From Mesaphorura yosii (lineage: Eukaryota > Arthropoda > Collembola > Poduromorpha > Tullbergiidae): a stretch of DNA of 64,000 nucleotides. The stretch covers positions 160,865 to 224,864 of the forward strand of contig WIXG01000101.1 of NCBI GenBank assembly GCA_009869945.1, in the 5' to 3' direction. Each line of letters begins with the position of its first letter. The stretch's first letter is position 1. The position numbers were made by a program, and so were the translations under genes. A model generated the notes under the pieces. The model was not told the origin of the DNA. It saw only the letters and a list, made by a program, of their open reading frames with translations, and did no database searches. Positions 60,201-64,000 of the stretch are shown here, in pieces.

Positions 60201-63200
60201 CGAGGAAGGAGAAGGCTAAGGAAAAGTTGGACGGATAAGAATTCCTTTTCATTCATTCATTCATAAAATTACACACCTCCTTCAAACTATAACTCTTGTC
60301 TGTTTTTGTACCGTCTCGTCGTCAGTTACCGACCGACTGCGGTCGCTCTTTGGGCCACTGCAACTATGTTTCTCTTTTTACAGCAGCGCACAGGAATTGG
60401 AATTTCGTGTACTACCAAAATATCATTAACATCTCGAACGAACTGGTGAATTGGCTTGGCTTCCCCTTTCAACAATTTCTTGCCTTTTGAATGCGAGCAA
60501 CGTGAGAAAAGCGAAAAGATGTAATGAAAGAAACTCAGCACGACGGGATTCTTCTGCTGCTGCATTGAGCGGGAACCAATCAGGAGCCTCCGTCGTCAAT
60601 CGTACGAGTAAAATTCTTTAAGAATGGGGCGACCGACCGTCTTCTTACTACAATATTTTACTATCATCTTTTACTCGACTGACTCTGCTGTCTGCAGTGT
60701 AAGTGTTTATCTTTATCATACTTGATTTGTATGCCATGCCATGCCATGCCATGCCATGTTATACTTTGTATTGTATGTCTTGTGTTAAGGTTCAATGAGT
60801 TCTGTGCAACAATTGCCCTATTATTAGCCACACAGCGTAATAACTACGTACGCGTACGTCGGGTGTCTGGAGCACGGAAAATTTATGGCGATGCTGGTCA
60901 CGAGCTCGAATCGAAGGCGAAAACTGGAAAATTGTTGGAGGCCATAAAACTTTGAAAGGGCAGGAATTTTCCGTGCCCCATTCTCAGAAATTTCTTGAGA
61001 GCGCATTCCGCCGCGTGGTTAAGTGAGTTAAGGGTCGCCCTGTCTTAATCATAATGCGTTTCAGTTTGTTTATTGCCCAATTGCATGCTTGCTCGAGAGA
61101 TAATGCCAGCCAAATGCGTACTTGGTCCATTGAACCTGCTGTCTGTAGACTACCTTAAACTGACGTACGAGACCCAAACCAGAAACGGCAATTAATCTTG
61201 TGACCGAGCCATGCCAAGCCAAATGAATGAGTCAGAGTCAGACGAGTACGCGAGGGCAGACGAAAGCTTGACTTGGCTTGGCTGGCCGCAATGAATGAGG
61301 GCTTGGACACTACGCAATATCAAAGATAATTGAAATATTGCGTCAGCTTTATTGACATTCATGAAAAGATGCGTAGTAGCTGTAGTAGAAATTTAATTAT
61401 ACATCGTAAAGAGTGCGAGTGCGGGCCCAACAACTGGAAGAACCAGAAAGCGAGAGATTATCGCCTCAACTCGGCACTCAATTCGACTTTAACTTTGCTT
61501 TTATGACCGCGACCGCGTCACTCGCCACGCCAGTTGCCCTTTCTATCGCTCTCTTCAGTCCAGACACGCCGTAATGAGCCCCACGATCGCAACCTCAACG
61601 AATGACCCACCATTATCAAAAATCAAAGTACGCAGCTCAAAGTCAAAGTCAACTCAAAGAATATCAAGAATTGGCTCGTATCCGGAATTAAACGACAGGA
61701 AAATGAAAACAAAAGTGATTCGCTCAACGTTACTCGGCCAATCACGTGCTATTTTGACTCTTTTCATGAGAAGTTGCATATTGCAGGTGCGGTAAAACCG
61801 TACCGTAACGAGAAAGGTCACGAGAGTTGATCGAGACTGCGGCTGCGACGCAGAAAACTTTTGGCAGCTTCTGTTGTTGTCGTTGCCCGCATTCGTTAAT
61901 TCGTTTTCGTATTGTTTGTCAATTCCCGAGTGTCGAGCCAATAACCTCTTTCCCAACAAATGCCTCGCACTGACATCAAAATATTTTGATTCCAATGTTT
62001 TCCTGCACAACTCCAAAAACTGCACGCCGCAGCCGCAAGTTTTGCATATGCGGAAAGTAAATAAACAGAAGCACAAAGTTTGGAGTAGAAAATTGCCTGG
62101 CAAAGTTCATAAATTGGGAAGCCTTGCAAGTGCACTCGCATTCGCTTTCTCTTTGAACTCCATCACCCTCGCCTGGCTCGCTGCATTCCTGCATCGCAGC
62201 GCATAATAAAAAATACCCTGTCGCGCTCGTTCGCGAGTTATTTACAGTTGAAAACCTACAAAAGTTGGTTAGTTTTGCTCCAGCATGATCAAGTTGGTGA
62301 TGCTGATGAATAGATTCTAAATCTGTCTAGTCTAGACTAGCCCAGACGAGGCACGACACGACGTAAACAAATGATCCCGTGATTTGTGATTTGTGATCGG
62401 CATGCACAACGTAAACGTAAAAAGACAGGAAGGGAAAGGTAACCCATTTTTCTGAATGCCCGAGACTGTGCCCGTGTTTTAAAATAGAATACCCGCGCCC
62501 GCATTGGCAAACGGCACCTGGCACACGCTGCCTTCGAAATTTCATTAATAATTGCGCGGATGCTGACGTATTTTGCTGACGCAGATTCACCTGCTCCAGA
62601 TTCTTGGCACTGGCATGCACGGGCGCAGGCAGCGGAAGCGGACGAGCTATTTTAATATTTTTTGGAAATTACGAAACAGAAACTAGAAAGAAAAGTGCCT
62701 GGAGCCTGTTTGAAGTGATGCCCGAAGATGAAATTGAAATTGGAGGCGGGCACAAGTATCCGGCGTGCTTAAATTGGTGCCTGCGGCAGGAGCGGTTCGA
62801 ATTAGATCACTCTTCATATTTCATGTTCACTCTGTGCCTGCTTAATTGATAGCCGACCGGATGACCTCGACATCCTCGTCTGAAATTAAATCTTTGGACT
62901 TTATCTTCTCGTGCCTGATTAACTTGTAATTCCCATTTGGATGGCATTGCTGCAGGGACTTTACGTGTAAATATGGACAGGCGGAGCCGCCATCACACTT
63001 TCAGCGAATGATTCACGATTCACGAAGCGTTTATAATTATAATTTATAAATAGAGCCGATTGAAAGAAGTTTTGTCCCACGAAATTGAGACGAGTGAGTC
63101 AATGTTTACTCACGCGCAGTTGATAACTTAATCTCAGAGCAGAGCTCCAATGCAATGCGCTTGTGGCCCGATGCCCTGGCCTGGCCTGGCCTGTCCTGTC

Positions 63201-63597
63201 GTGGCCCCATCAGGCCATCGCTTTGCTGCACAAATCACGATGCAAAAAAGTGACACAGTTTCTCGCAAATGTCGGCTACGCCGAATTGACAGACTAATTC
63301 AAAGTACTGTACGAAAGCTGATTAGAAGTTAGAAAGCGGCAGGTCAAATCAAGCCAACCAAAACATGCAATACAATGCAAGTTGTGCAGATTTTGCGTGT
63401 TGCCTGTTTACCTGAAGGACTGAACCGTCTCCGAAAAGCACAAATAGCTTGGCACAAGGTTGCAGCTGCCGCTGCCACCTGAAGAGCCGGTGCCGGCGGC
63501 AGGGGAAGAAGACGCATTAAAAACTGCCGTGTCGTTAGTCTCAAGTTTCCCACTGGCGCGACCGCCACCATCACCATGGGACGTAGCCGTAGCCGGA
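57235..63597 (-). CDS. TGF-beta-family propeptide protein without a cystine knot (5' partial)
   Basis: Seven exons on the minus strand (63597-63412, 59451-59325, 59185-59125, 58895-58645, 58549-58357, 58273-58079, 57989-57235) give at least 589 residues. The first enters in phase 2, so the signal-peptide exon lies outside the window. The TGF-beta/activin propeptide is recognisable: a Cys pair (CNLVPSYLC), the first helix EMRLNAIKLYVLNTL, a strand SAKLKLFKRG, IRVSVYWYTT, and the hallmark EWVEFDIQKAVKEWAERGTN followed by YGLTLEVENE. These elements form the straitjacket that holds the mature dimer in the family. The final exon should carry the cystine-knot ligand but instead encodes a low-complexity region (His run, acidic Asn/Asp runs) with two cysteines and a basic RNRNRRRYFR stretch, ending SRLPSRTR. 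No later exon with the CxC/GW pattern is seen up to the SLC28 gene. Confidence 0.75.
59452..63411 (-). other. Large first visible intron of the propeptide gene
   Basis: Nearly 4 kb with no supported exon on either strand. It contains an ATGCC pentanucleotide run (60731-60758). Such long 5' introns often hold enhancers; none can be identified by eye. Confidence 0.4.
60731..60758. repeat. (ATGCC)n microsatellite
   Basis: Five exact ATGCC units plus ATG, within an intron. Confidence 0.85.
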
Positions 63598-63810
63598 CTA
63601 TGAAGATGAAGTGGACATTCGCACAATTAAAGCACATTTAAAAGATGAGGCTGATAAACGGAATTTCGTTCCCGTCACCAACGCACTCGTTAAACATTAC
63701 AGAAAAAGAAAAGAAGGAAACGTCGCCCACCACCACGCCTACGCCACGGTAATTGCAATTGCGAAAGGAAAAGCTAATTATAATTGCTAATTGTCGACGC
63801 GGTACTAGTC

Positions 63811-63877
63811 TGCGAGGCGACCCACCCACCATAATGACCCACGTACGCTGGAGACTACTATGCGAGGCGACCCACCC
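63811..63877. repeat. 17-bp direct repeat, 50-bp period
   Basis: TGCGAGGCGACCCACCC occurs exactly at 63811-63827 and 63861-63877, with weaker similarity in the flanks, suggesting a degenerate tandem duplication. A TATAAA follows at about 63890 on the plus strand. No gene is evident from 63598 to the window end. Confidence 0.6.
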
Positions 63878-64000
63878 GTTATGTCCCATATAAACGTACT
63901 CCATTCGAGCGGAGGAATGGTGGCGGACAATCAATCCAACTAACACATCCTATGCTTCCTACGTGACATGAAGGCTGTATAATGTCCAGACTTGTGAATT

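Noticed and set aside
63638-63946. Possible signal-peptide exon of the propeptide gene
   Set aside because: The frame lacks a signal peptide and a donor giving the required two-base phase; the real 5' exon is probably beyond the window.

Overview
The window is eukaryotic nuclear DNA. The genes are split by short GT-AG introns, mostly about 50-100 bp. AATAAA signals follow most stop codons, and genes lie on both strands with little spacing. An orcokinin gene carrying both A-type (NFDEIDR...) and B-type (...DSLGxGNIL) peptides points to an arthropod, probably a pancrustacean with a compact genome. Nothing seen fixes the species. Exon joins were worked out by hand from splice signals and reading phase, so single boundaries may be off by a few bases.

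Left third (1-22 kb), dense and mostly housekeeping: a small four-helix membrane protein (+); a VPS9-domain Rab exchange factor fused to a duplicated glycine-rich module (+); an F-box/leucine-rich protein (-); a secreted glycine/tyrosine/histidine repeat protein built from mini-exons (-); a SINA/SIAH-like ubiquitin ligase (+) converging on TMEM222 (-); plexin domain-containing protein PLXDC/TEM7 (+); and SCAP, the sterol-sensing SREBP escort protein (+).

Middle (22-38 kb), sparse: the orcokinin gene (-) runs over more than 6 kb. One long intron holds a complete TRIAP1/Mdm35-like gene on the opposite strand. About 8 kb of mostly non-coding DNA follows, with a tentative secreted prohormone gene (-) near 36-37 kb.

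Right part (38-64 kb): a 1150-residue protein whose leucine-rich repeats are split by about 600 residues containing several amphipathic helices that resemble PKA-anchoring (AKAP) helices (+); a 1.3 kb DD41D mariner with perfect inverted repeats and one nonsense codon; ARPC2 of the Arp2/3 complex (+); a LisH protein with an ARMC9/WDR91-like N-terminus but no ARM or WD40 repeats (-); an SLC28 concentrative nucleoside transporter with altered base-recognition residues (-); and a TGF-beta-type propeptide gene with no cystine-knot domain (-), whose 5' end lies outside the window.

The genes do not form one pathway. The most unusual items are the LRR/AKAP-like hybrid, the propeptide without a ligand, the VPS9 fusion, and departures from conserved functional motifs in SCAP and SLC28.
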